DNA of 14,786 nucleotides from Phlegmacium glaucopus (taxonomy: Eukaryota; Basidiomycota; Agaricomycetes; Agaricales; Cortinariaceae): NCBI GenBank assembly GCA_015039465.1, contig MU130210.1:155004-169789 (forward strand). Direction: 5' to 3'. Positions 1 through 7,414 of this stretch are shown piece by piece. The notes beneath the pieces were generated by a model. That model searched no databases and was not told where the DNA came from. It worked only from the letters and a program-made list of their open reading frames with translations. A program made the position numbers and the translations under genes. The stretch's first letter is position 1, and each line of letters opens with the position of its first letter.

Positions 1-390
1 GGGCCAGTGTTGTTGTTTGTTCAAGATAGGGGACGTGGTGTATAATGAATGTGAAGGGATTGAAAGAAAGCAGTAGCGGAAATTTTTTGCAGGGTTCCTA
101 AAGAAGTTCATCGTCCATTTGTTCGTCGTCCGTTTGTTGAACAAGTAGCCATCGCTGTGTGATAAGTTGGTGATAAGAGTTTGTGAGTATACGATGGAAG
201 GGTGATAAAAGATGTACCTTTTGTAGGAGGGTAAGGATAATCCAGTCAAGAATCACGGATAACGCGTATAGGTCTGTTATTCAGATGAGAGATCTAAAAA
301 TGATAGATCTTATGAGGCACAGCTGGCGTACCTTGGCCCACGATGTCGCTTCTGGCGCTCTTAAGTCGTTGTTCGTTCCTTCGTTATTCA

Positions 391-514
391 TTCGCCATCC
401 ATCCGTTCGTCGTCCGTTCATTGGTTGTCAATCGCTCGTTCATCGTCGTTCGTTCGCCATCCATCCGTTCGTCGTCCATTCATTGGTTGTCAGTCGCTCG
501 TTCATCGTCGTTCG
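391..514 (+). repeat. 62-bp tandem duplication, two copies
   Basis: Copy 1 is 391-452 and copy 2 is 453-514. Both begin TTCGCCATCCATCCGTTCGT and differ at only two of 62 positions (a G/A at offset about 26 and an A/G at offset about 41). The unit length is not a multiple of three, which argues against a coding repeat. It sits in a wider GTTCGTCGTC-rich tract and probably arose by slippage or unequal exchange. Confidence 0.9.
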
Positions 515-594
515 TTCGTCGCTTATTCGTCATGGTCGTTTGTTTGTTGTCGTTCCGTTCATCGTTGTCATTTGGCATCGTTTGTTAGTTGTCA

Positions 595-790
595 TTCAAC
601 GTCTTCGTCGTCATTTGTCTGTTATAGATCACGTCAGAATTTAATTTTAATTTCAAAAAAATACTTCCCAAGGGGTACTTGGTTGCCTTGCCTGTTGTCA
701 TCGCTATGTGTTGTCGTAGTACATTAAAATAAGCAACTTACCAAAGATAATTTCCCCGGAGTTGTTGGTGTTGTAGGCAACATCGTTGGG
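595..790. repeat. Diverged duplicated block, copy A
   Basis: After the GTTCGTC-rich tract comes an AT-rich run (TTTAATTTTAATTTC), then an AAAAAATAC box, a GGTTG/GTTGTCATC stretch, ACATTAAAATAAG, AACTTACCAAA, a CCCC block and GTTGTTGGTGTTG. The same order of boxes recurs at about 1411-1625 (copy B), and the AT-rich box also at about 945-985. The similarity is patchy, so this is an old duplication. On the minus strand AACTTACC reads as a 5' splice site. Confidence 0.55.
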
Positions 791-1410
791 GTAGTCTCTT
801 TTTCCATTCCGGATATCCGCTTACGATGTTCTTGATCCGTTCCTTGCGTCATGTCTCGCAGCCTGAAAACCAAAATGTTAACAGTGGAATAATGATCCAT
901 ATGCCAAATGACACACCATGAGAGTCGTTCATTCATCATTTGCCTGTTGTAGTTTACATTAGAATAAAATGTAAATTCAAAAGCATTGAACTCAGCGAGG
1001 GATTTCGTGTCGATTCCGTGGATCCCAAGTTGGCACGCACTATGGCATTAGGCAAGGAGGGTGAATTTCCTTCCGGATGGGTTACTGCTAAAGCGGAGAC
1101 TTGGAGTTCATGGGTAGTCTGCTCGACACTGCTCGACGATGATATTTGAGTAATTATGGATGTAATATGATCAGTCGAACACTCACATTAACGCCAGCGG
1201 CTGATATGAACGTTGTTTGTTGTAAGTCAACGATGTCAGTCGATAGCTAAGCGCTCGGGGGAGTGTCGTCCGTCTGTTCATCACTGTCATCCGTTTGTTC
1301 GTCGTTGCCATCCATTCGTCCATTCATTGTCTTTGGTTCATTCATTCGTCGTCGCCGAGTCGTTTGTTTATGTTCGTTCATTCATTGTCGGCGTTCGTTG
1401 TTCGTTGTTT

Positions 1411-1625
1411 GTCTGTAGTAGTTTATATTCGATTTAAATTTAAATCTTTAAAAAATACCGGCCAAGGTAGTACCGTGACCAGTGCTCGACATCGTTGTGC
1501 TCGACATTGCCAGTGTCGTCCGTGCCCGCGGTTGTCATCTGTGTGCTGTCATAATACATTAATTAAATTAAGAAACTTACCAAAAAGAACTCCCCAGTGG
1601 GGAGTTGTTGGTGTTGTTGGTGTTG
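1411..1625. repeat. Diverged duplicated block, copy B
   Basis: Contains, in order, TTTATATTCGATTTAAATTTAAA, AAAAAATACC, GGTTGTCATC, ACATTAATTAAATTAAG, AAACTTACCAAAAAG, a CCCCAGTGGGG palindrome and repeated GTTGGTGTT. The order matches copy A at 595-790, including the flanking GTTCGTC-rich tract on the left side. GTTGGTGTTGTTGGTGTTGTTG at 1606-1628 is itself a short tandem repeat. Confidence 0.55.
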
Positions 1626-1789
1626 TTGTGGTGTCGTTAGCATTATTGTTGGTTGTTGTCAGCGTTGATAGTGGGAGTTGTTTGAGGCGAATTTTTCAAA
1701 CTCCGAAATCCGAAACATTGGGTCGGGTGCTTAACAATACTTTATAGATTCATAAGTCCAATTCTGTGCGGAAAATTTAAGAAAAAAAT

Positions 1790-1972
1790 CTACATAAAGT
1801 TCAGTTCGAACCGGTTCGAACCCGGTTCTCAAAATCTTAGAAATATGAGAACCGAGAACCGGACCGATAGTCCAAGATCCTTGGATTGAACTGAACTGAA
1901 CCTGAACCGTCGGTTCGGTTCTTTCAGTTCTCGGTTCTTGCACCGGTTCGGAACCGAACTTTGGCATCACTA
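1790..1972. mobile_element. hAT-like MITE fragment or degenerate short copy
   Basis: The segment consists almost wholly of GGTTCGAACC, GAGAACCG and GAACTGAACTGAACC words, the same vocabulary as the arms of the intact MITE at 4841-6134. The right end reads ...AACTTTGGCATCACTA; its reverse complement, TAGTGATGCCAAAGTTC, matches the intact terminal repeat TAGGGATGCCGAAGTTC at 15 of 17 positions. The next 8 bp, GTACAGAC (1973-1980), would be the target duplication, but no second copy is seen on the left. On the left only AAAGTTCAGTTCGAACC (from 1796) resembles the terminal repeat and the outer 11 bp are lost. I therefore read it as a degraded or truncated relative. Confidence 0.65.
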
Positions 1973-1984
1973 GTACAGACGGTG

Positions 1985-2159
1985 GTGTTGGTGTGAGAAA
2001 ATAAGGATTGGTACCCGTACAATACCGTCAACGGCCGTTTTGCAACGGTAATGGACGGTCATTGATTGTCCCGTCCACCGTCCGTCTAGTTGGTCAAGCT
2101 GAGCCTTGACGGCACGGGTCCATCCATTCTGTACTGTACGGTCACGGCATGCAGCCCTA
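1985..2159. mobile_element. Possible end of a second hAT-like element
   Basis: The stretch is rich in ACCGTC/GACGGT words on both strands. It ends in GGTCACGGCATGCAGCCCTA at 2140-2159. The reverse complement, TAGGGCTGCATGCCGTGACC, resembles the start of another repeat at 7085 (TAGGGCTGCGCACCGTAACC). TAGGG-type ends are typical of hAT elements. No matching left end or target duplication could be found, so the left limit given is arbitrary. A 12-bp tandem (GATGTAGTAGAT, 2231-2256) lies just beyond. Confidence 0.35.
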
Positions 2160-2342
2160 TGGATGAATGGGGGGGGATACAAATGCTGTTCAAGTTGGAA
2201 GATAGTGTTAAAGAGAATAGACATAGGTGTGATGTAGTAGATGATGTAGTAGATGATCAAATGAGTCTGCAAGACGCATCAACTGGTTTGAGCAGGCCGT
2301 TGCTTTCAGCACGGCAGTTCCGAGTTCTGATCTGAGAACAGC

Positions 2343-3360
2343 TTAACTTGATTTACTACTCCAACTCGCAAAACTATTCAGACAATGTATTGCATGCACA
2401 GATGCAATGACAGAGCGCCATCGAGCCTTGGGGTCGAAATGTTTGCATAGACCGGTGCTTAGATCATGTTCAACGGATGGTTTGTGAGTAGTGATCCACT
2501 GTAAATATTCAGAGTTGAGGGGATCAAATTGGGTATGGTTGAAATTGAATGGGGAAACTTACTTGGTTAGCAAGAGCGGTCAGTGGCTGTGGGTCTTTTG
2601 GAAAAATCTGGGTTTGAAAGTGAACGAATGAAATTCTGTAAAGAATTTAAGCAATCAATGGAATCAATCAAATATTGGAGACAAAAATCAAAAGACCTTC
2701 GTTTGATGCTGAAATTCAATTTGAGCTGCTGCTGTTTCCTTGATGAGTGATCAGAATAAAAAGGGGAGTATCCACAAAGAAGGACATAGGGTGATAATCC
2801 TGCCCGAAAGGTTAGAAGAGATATAACAGACAGACCGGAAAAAGTGGACATTGAAATACCCTGTGGACCATATCTACAGGCTTTCCATGTCCTTGTTTTA
2901 ATAGAAATTCAGGCGCCACATATCCAAAGCTACCAACCAGAGTATGAAGTTGTTCATCAGCGGACTGTCGATGTTTTGCTCTAAAATTGACAAGTTAAAT
3001 TTCAGTTTCATATATAGACATTGTTTCTGAGAAGCTCACATGCCAAAATCAACGATAACGACATCACTGTCTGGTTCTTTTGTCCTGTACAGGATGTTCT
3101 CTCGGGTCTGTGTTGTTAGCTGCAGAGGATCCTACGAATGTCAAAACAAAAGACATACTTGAGATCCTGATGGTTCAAGGTTGCCTGATGGACTATATCA
3201 TGTTTGTGAAGGTACTGAACAGCACTCAAGATTGATCTACAACCAATGATTAAATTTATAAGTGTCTGATCATTTACACAATGGTGAAAGACGCACTGTC
3301 CTAATGTGACTGTTGGAATTTATCAAACTCAGGGATTAAGTATTTGATAATATGATTCAC
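2343..3360 (-). pseudogene. Decayed CaMK-type Ser/Thr protein kinase gene
   Basis: Read on the minus strand, pieces of a calcium/calmodulin-dependent-like kinase appear in correct order. They are SILSAVQYLHKHDIVH (about 3236-3190), DLKPE|NILYRTKEPDSDVVIVDFG (3165-3042), IAKH...EQLHTLVGSFGYVAPEF (2980-2905), YVLLCGYSPFYSD (about 2795-2755), KETAAAQIEFQH, NFIRSLSNPDFSKRPTA (about 2634-2585) and a C-terminal WITTHKPSVEHDLSTGL...HFDPKARWRS, ending at TAA 2343-2345. Plausible introns remain at 3108-3158, 2981-3039 and about 2501-2563. The gene is broken: an in-frame TAG at 3301-3303, an 18-bp insertion that splits the HRD loop (R also changed to Q), two extra bases in KPE/N, two missing before WST, one extra before YVLL, and further shifts near SDHSS and after RPTA. 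The ATP-binding lobe (GxGxxG, VAIK lysine) is not recognisable upstream, so the 5' end is lost or cut off. Family identity is strong; loss of function is inferred from the breaks. Confidence 0.85.
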
Positions 3361-3411
3361 GTTTGGCCAGCGCGGGTCGAGCGCCTTGCAAACGAGTGAG
3401 TAAAACGGTAC

Positions 3412-3426
3412 ACTACTACTACTACT
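3412..3426 (+). repeat. (ACT)5 microsatellite
   Basis: Five perfect ACT units. It lies beside a GC-rich segment (3365-3410, GCCAGCGCGGGTCGAGCGCC) that interrupts the otherwise AT-rich kinase relic, so it may mark the edge of an old insertion that removed the kinase N-terminus. Confidence 0.8.
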
Positions 3427-3444
3427 CATATCCTATCGTGCTTA

Positions 3445-3960
3445 CTAATCATTCCTAATCGGGAAGAGCTTTTCTAATGCTCGAAAATATTCAACAGTAA
3501 CAGCATCAAAACGCGAAATCAGAAGAGGTGGTTGTGCAGACTTCAGGCTGCTGACAATGAATGATCCGATGAGAGATTATGTATATCCCCACCCACAATA
3601 TGGGACGAATGGGATGATCTCATCTGCTTTGGGCTTTTCAGGGTAGCCACGGGACACGAGAGTCACCTGGGTGGTTTGGGACTCCAACTGGCAATCACCG
3701 CACAAATAGATGCTGACTCATTTTGATTTTGGGGGCTCAGGTTGTAAAGACCGAGTTCTCAATACTGAGAACTCGGAAATGAGTGAAACACTGTCGGAAG
3801 ATTTAACTGTCTGCCCTGGCTCGGCCTTAATTCAGAGACCATCTAACCTTCTGCTTTTCCATTGTGACCTTGTGCTCAGGTTGGATTTTTCGCTTTTGAC
3901 CATGGAGCAAAAATCAATGGTGCTTGATGGCGCAAATAGGAATTGATGGTGCTTGTGATG
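3445..3960 (-). pseudogene. Unidentified decayed minus-strand reading frame
   Basis: One minus-strand frame reads protein-like text over about 170 codons. It includes EPGQTVKSSDSVSLISEFSV (about 3825-3766), LVSRGYPEKPKADEIIPFVP (about 3660-3601) and LLISRFDAVTVEYFRALEKL (about 3522-3463), and it ends at TAG 3445-3447. It is interrupted by TGA near 3832, TGA near 3720 and TAA near 3565. I do not recognise the family. It lies upstream of the kinase relic on the same strand, but the text does not resemble a kinase N-lobe. It could be a separate dead gene, an exon series with introns I failed to place, or chance; the low stop density and hydrophilic/hydrophobic patterning favour a relic. Confidence 0.3.
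3751..3776. repeat. Perfect 11-bp inverted repeat with 4-bp loop
   Basis: CCGAGTTCTCA (3751-3761), loop ATAC, TGAGAACTCGG (3766-3776). All 11 pairs match. There is no T-run after it, and it lies inside the decayed frame above, so a terminator role is not supported. The GAGAAC/GTTCTC words resemble the MITE arm vocabulary, and it might be a tiny remnant of that family. Confidence 0.85.
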
Positions 3961-4832
3961 ATTGCTGAGGGCTAAAAATCATAATTTGTAGTGGTAGACA
4001 GGCAGTGGCAGTGTTTCATTGATATTCCTCTTCCAGCTAGAGAGATGTAGGAGGTAGAGCAACTACTTACACAGTAAGGTAGATGTCATCCATATCCCAC
4101 CAACATCACGAGATGTGACAATGCTGTGACCTTTTGACACCAAATATGGAAGGTTTAGCTTGGAAAAACTGTGGAAGTTACTTTGCGAGACTTTGAGAAC
4201 GAAAATGAAAGATATGCTTCCTGCAAACTGTTGTAATGCCAGTTAATAATGAGATGTCAAAAAATTGTGAAGATCGGAGCACTTGGCGGCAACTTATTTC
4301 TCAAAGAAGGTGCATTATATATTTTATCCGATTGTTGCCATGCGATAACATCTCAAATTTCGTAGGTGAAGGTATGTATACTTAGACAATTCCCTCCTTT
4401 CCAAGTTCTTCCATGATGTTGTTGGGTGGGACCCAATGCCCACAATATTTCCTCAATCCCCATGCAGCCCTGCCAGCCATTCAGCCCTGGCATCCTGGTC
4501 TTGGTTGTTGTCCTGCTCGGGTGGAGCTGACTCAGCCTGGGGGCCAGGCATATCTGCATATATTTCATTGCAATCTATTTCCATATGGTGGGCCAGTCTC
4601 TCCTTTATTATAGAAAACCTTTGGAATGTAGGACCAAGATTAGATCTTGCTGTGATACCTTCTTGTTTGACCTTGCACCGAAACTTTGACTGCAAGTCTT
4701 TCATTTGAACTGGGATTGCTATCCCATTACCAGGCCCTTGACCGGCAGTAGGACATTCCTGAAAACAAGTTCTTTTACCACGAAAATATTGTTATGGCCC
4801 ATGGGTGAGTAAAAATGTACATTCTCTTTCTC

Positions 4833-4840
4833 TGCCTCTC
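4833..4840 (+). repeat. Target site duplication, left copy of the hAT MITE
   Basis: TGCCTCTC immediately precedes the MITE and is repeated exactly at 6135-6142 immediately after it. The perfect match suggests a fairly recent insertion compared with the decayed surroundings. Confidence 0.9.
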
Positions 4841-6134
4841 TAGGGATGCCGAAGTTCAGTTCTGAACCAGTCCAGAGAACCAGAACCAGCTGAACCGAAC
4901 TGCGGTTCTGGTTCGGTTCTGGTTCTGGTTCACCCCCAGCCATCTGGTTCTGGTTCTGGTTCTGGATTGGCCAGAAATCTGAGAACCAGTTCTGAACCGG
5001 TTTGAACCAGTTCTGAACCGGTTTGAACCGGTTCTGAACCACTTTATCCCAAGGCAAATACTTAAGTAAGATATCTACTTATTTGCATATTAAATAACAC
5101 ATTGTACCTGTATCTATAATGAAGGTATTTATCCAAGTCACCAACACTATATATTTCCAATTAGAAGTACATCATTCTTTGGTCTGGCATAGTACATAAT
5201 CAATAACATGTCTCATTTACTTTATAACTTCAGGTTTACCGTTTTATTAATACACTCATATTGCAAGAATCCAATTTATAGTTGTCACCTAGCAGAGGAT
5301 CCAAAGAGGAAAGGATAAGGATCCCTGCTAAAGTGAGGGGGGATTTAAGTACTAATATAGAGATAATGGAGTTATAGAAAATAAATAATCAAATAGTGTC
5401 ATGTGAAAATAATAAAATGATAAGTGGTACAATACCAGAATAAATGAAAAATAACAAGTTTGTATTTCATTATTAATATTATTAGTTTTACCTTTCACTG
5501 ATTTATCTAGAATAAGAGGTAACCAATTTAGACCTTTTATAAAAAATAATTTAGAGTTTGGGCTGAACTGGTCATGTTCAGGTACTCAGGTGAAAGTTGG
5601 GGCCAAATGAAAATGAAGAGTAGAAATGAGAGGGGAACTAAGTTTGTTGGTGAGGTGGAATTTACAGTTTTGGAATTAGGTTTGGGCTTGGGTGTGAAGC
5701 TCATTGGGTCTGGGTGTTCATGTGAAAGACTGAAAGTCAGGAGTTGGACTGATTGGATGGAAAACTGAGTGTTTCCTAACAATAGTATTTTTTCTTTTCA
5801 TGTTTGCTATTAGTGATGTCATGATTATAACACCAATACTACAAACTTCTGGCCTCAACCTTTAAGATATATTTATACTGTAAATAAGGTGTAATTTTAG
5901 AAAATAAAACTTAAAATGAAAATTTCTTGTCTAATTGGTGATATCCTAACAAAAGTCTATTTTTAACTGGTTCTTATGGTTCGAACTGGTTCTGAACCAG
6001 AACCGAACCAAGAGAACCGGTTCTGTTAGTTTGGTTCTGGTTCTGGTTCTGGTTCTAGTTTTCCTAAGTGGTTCTGGTTCTGGTTCTGAGAAAATGGGTC
6101 CCGAACTGAACTGAACTGAACTTCGGCATCCCTA
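4841..6134. mobile_element. Complete non-autonomous hAT-type MITE, 1,294 bp
   Basis: Both ends carry a perfect 22-bp terminal inverted repeat starting TAGGGATGCCGAAGTTCAGT (4841-4862 and 6113-6134). The element is flanked by an exact 8-bp direct duplication TGCCTCTC at 4833-4840 and 6135-6142. An 8-bp duplication and TAGGG-type ends are the signature of the hAT superfamily. Each end has a subterminal array of GGTTCTGGTTC, GAACCGGTTTGAACC and GAACCAGAACC words (about 4856-5040 and 5970-6115), as expected for transposase-binding repeats. The AT-rich interior (5050-5960) has no recognisable transposase; open frames there are short and featureless. It therefore needs a transposase from elsewhere. 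It landed inside the coding remnant of the outer element, so it is the younger of the two. Confidence 0.9.
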
Positions 6135-6507
6135 TGCCTCTCTGGAAACCATATCTCCAGCTATTTTTTGTCGCTTTGATGAGCTCTCACTTGAGCCTCC
6201 CTTGAGATTTTGGATGCTAAGCAATCTGCTACGTTTTGAGCGTCCCATAGTGCAGTCAATCTTGTTTTGGAAATAAGTCTACAGGATCAACATATTTTTT
6301 TACAAAAATTTGTTTTCACGTGTTTTACATGATAATCTAGGATTTGCAGGCGAGCTTTTGGCCAATTTGTATTCTAATGTCTTAAAAAGCGTGTTTTTTG
6401 TCTTAATTGACCGTGTACCTTCCATATTTGGATCTGTCACGAAAATTCACGTGACATTGGTGGGATATGGATGACATCTACCTTAACTTAGTAACATTCT
6501 CTATCAT

Positions 6508-6539
6508 AGTGAAGAATGATCGCAGTGAAGAATGATCGT
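6508..6539 (+). repeat. 16-bp tandem duplication
   Basis: AGTGAAGAATGATCGC is followed directly by AGTGAAGAATGATCGT, 15 of 16 identical. It lies just outside the right end of the outer element and has no evident function. A second short direct repeat, TCACTCTTGA, occurs nearby (about 6610-6645). Confidence 0.85.
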
Positions 6540-6720
6540 AGATTAGAATACCGTCTTTGAGCAAACGATCAATGTGACAAGAGTAACTGAGGCTTCTTCT
6601 GTCGCTAACTCTCACTCTTGACAATTCCTCACTCACTCTTGAGTTTCATTTTTACTTTTTGCGTCACAGAGTTTAGACTTACTTAACTTGGGATTGTCTC
6701 CTCCCTGATCAGCTCTAGAA

Positions 6721-6950
6721 ATTGTGCATCATTTCATCACACTTCACGCAACGAATGTTTTATCATACGTTGGTGAAAATTGCATCATTGCATCACGCAT
6801 CACGCATCACGCATCTTTTCACAACGAACGTTTTATCGGTCGTTGCTGAAAATTGCATCACGCATCATTTCATCATGCAACACATTTTCATACATTGCTA
6901 TGACAATTGCATCATGTATTGCATCATTGCAACTAGACTTGCCTCCAGTC
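6721..6950. repeat. GCATCAC tandem repeats with paired palindromes
   Basis: The segment is made of GCATCA, GCATCAC and CATTTCATCA words, with GCATCAC in an uninterrupted run (about 6788-6812). Two related hairpin-forming blocks are embedded: CAACGAATGTTTTATCATACGTTG (about 6749-6772) and CAACGAACG-TTTTAT-CGGTCGTTG (about 6823-6846); in the second the arms pair at 8 of 9 positions. Each palindrome is followed by GTTG(G/C)TGAAAATTGCATCA, so an 80-bp unit was duplicated and has diverged. Open frames here are simple His/Ile/Ser-rich repeat translations and are not genes. Confidence 0.6.
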
Positions 6951-7084
6951 CCTATGAGATAGCAATAGAAGATTGAGTAATCAAACGGGCAAATAATTTT
7001 TATGTGATTACAAATTCCGATAGGTAATAAGGCCAGTTATTGCCTGGTGTTGAGCCTACATCGCAATTTGCAACATGCAACTGA

Positions 7085-7300
7085 TAGGGCTGCGCACCGT
7101 AACCATAGCTATAGCACATGGGTGTTATGGTACAGTTACAGCATGTGTACCTTCAAGTTGAAGGGCTTTGGGATGTCCAAAATACCGTTGTAAGTCCATG
7201 GCCACGATACAGCCTTGGACTGCTGAACTGGATTTTACGGCATACTGTACATATCCATACCGTGGAGGCCAAAAGGTCCAGAAAATACGACCATAGGGTC
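7085..7300. mobile_element. Possible hAT-like repeat remnant
   Basis: Starts TAGGGCTGCGCACCGTAACC, resembling the inverted end at 2140-2159 (ATAGGGCTGC identical, then CCGT and ACC shared). Inside are ACCATAGC...GGTGTTATGGTA and CCGTTGTAAG...TACGGCATACTGTA words, like the ACCGTA-rich interior of that repeat. No matching right end or 8-bp duplication is visible, so the extent is a guess. Open frames on both strands overlap here and none has a recognisable protein. Confidence 0.3.
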
Positions 7301-7357
7301 TACGGCCGACTACCATTACGTGTAATAAGACAAATACTACTCCTAATTTATGGGTTA

Positions 7358-7414
7358 CGAGACACACTCGTCGCGTCGTAGACTCCTAATAACTGGGTCA
7401 CGCAGCGTGTCTCG
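7358..7414. repeat. Inverted repeat CGAGACAC...GTGTCTCG
   Basis: Perfect 8-bp arms (7358-7365 and 7407-7414) separated by 41 bp, about 245-300 bp upstream of the TFIIIC gene start. It could be chance, an old element or a protein-binding pair; nothing else in the sequence decides. Confidence 0.4.

Larger units (their letters stand above)
1..1790. other. Repeat-rich intergenic DNA, no supported gene
   Basis: This stretch is dominated by pyrimidine-rich low-complexity sequence built from GTTCGTC, CGTCGTC and CCATCC words (about 100-560 and 1260-1410). Plus-strand open frames here read as Ser/Arg/Val/Phe-rich strings that merely decode the repeat, so I do not call them genes. On the minus strand two places (just above 741 and just above 1580) carry a consensus 5' splice site, GGTAAGTT, preceded by a Thr/Pro-rich reading frame (for example PTTPTTPGKLSL at about 740-780). 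This could be a relic of a spliced minus-strand gene, but I cannot connect exons. Confidence 0.5.
4453..6290 (-). pseudogene. Broken element-encoded protein, split by a MITE
   Basis: On the minus strand, from right to left, protein-like pieces appear: YVDPVDLFPK (about 6292-6262), RLTALWDAQNVADCLASKIS (about 6262-6203), REAQVRAHQSDKK, stop, LEIWFPERQRKRMYIFTH, then after the MITE QYFRGKRTCFQECPTAGQG, NGIAIPVQMKDLQSKFRCK and LGPTFQRFSIIKERLAHHME, ending in an acidic tail and TGA at 4453. Frame changes near 6262 and 4800 and stops near 6162 and 4793 make it nonfunctional. The frame runs cleanly across the MITE only if the MITE and one 8-bp target copy are removed (…WFPERQRK…). I could not identify the family; position between inverted repeats suggests a transposase or accessory protein, which is an inference. 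Confidence 0.55.
4077..6483. mobile_element. Outer DNA transposon relic with ~80-bp inverted ends
   Basis: The left end (4075-4103) and the reverse complement of the right end (6457-6485) are identical for 29 bp, beginning TAAGGTAGATGTCATCCATA. Weaker similarity continues inward to a shared CCAAATATGGAAGGT box (4140-4154 and, inverted, 6417-6431). A TA dinucleotide lies at each outer border (4075-4076, 6484-6485), which would fit a Tc1/mariner-like TA target duplication; but the TA is also part of the palindromic match, so the superfamily is not proven. Without the nested MITE and one target copy the element is about 1.1 kb. It contains minus-strand coding scraps (see the 4453-6290 entry), so it was probably once protein-coding. 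Confidence 0.65.

Noticed and set aside
183..727. Three overlapping plus-strand open frames rich in Ser, Arg, Val and Phe
   Set aside because: They are three readings of the same GTTCGTC-rich repeat, contain a 62-bp (non-triplet) duplication and show no protein family features.
1800..1830. GGTTCGAACC words resembling a tRNA B box (also near 5975)
   Set aside because: No A box at the right distance and no cloverleaf; the words belong to the hAT arm repeat vocabulary.
2567..2851. A 94-residue intact minus-strand gene
   Set aside because: It is a through-read of kinase exon, intron and shifted frames; only YVLLCGYSPFYSD and NFIRSLSNPDFSKRPTA are real kinase text.
3751..3776. Hairpin as a transcription terminator
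   Set aside because: This is a eukaryotic-type region, no T-run follows, and the hairpin is AT/GC-balanced inside a relic frame.
4719..5057. Minus-strand open frame with repeating FKPVQNW and QNQN text
   Set aside because: It is the translation of the MITE arm repeats plus a short piece of the flanking coding relic; the frame exists because the GGTTCT repeat lacks stops.
5574..5768. Plus-strand open frame inside the MITE
   Set aside because: Short, with a compositional bias and no transposase motif; its antisense frame is equally open.
6780..6962. His/Ser/Ile-rich open frames
   Set aside because: Direct translations of the GCATCAC repeat.
7118..7381. Overlapping plus and minus open frames upstream of TFIIIC
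   Set aside because: Both strands are open over the same span, there is no recognisable protein, and the region resembles a degraded repeat.
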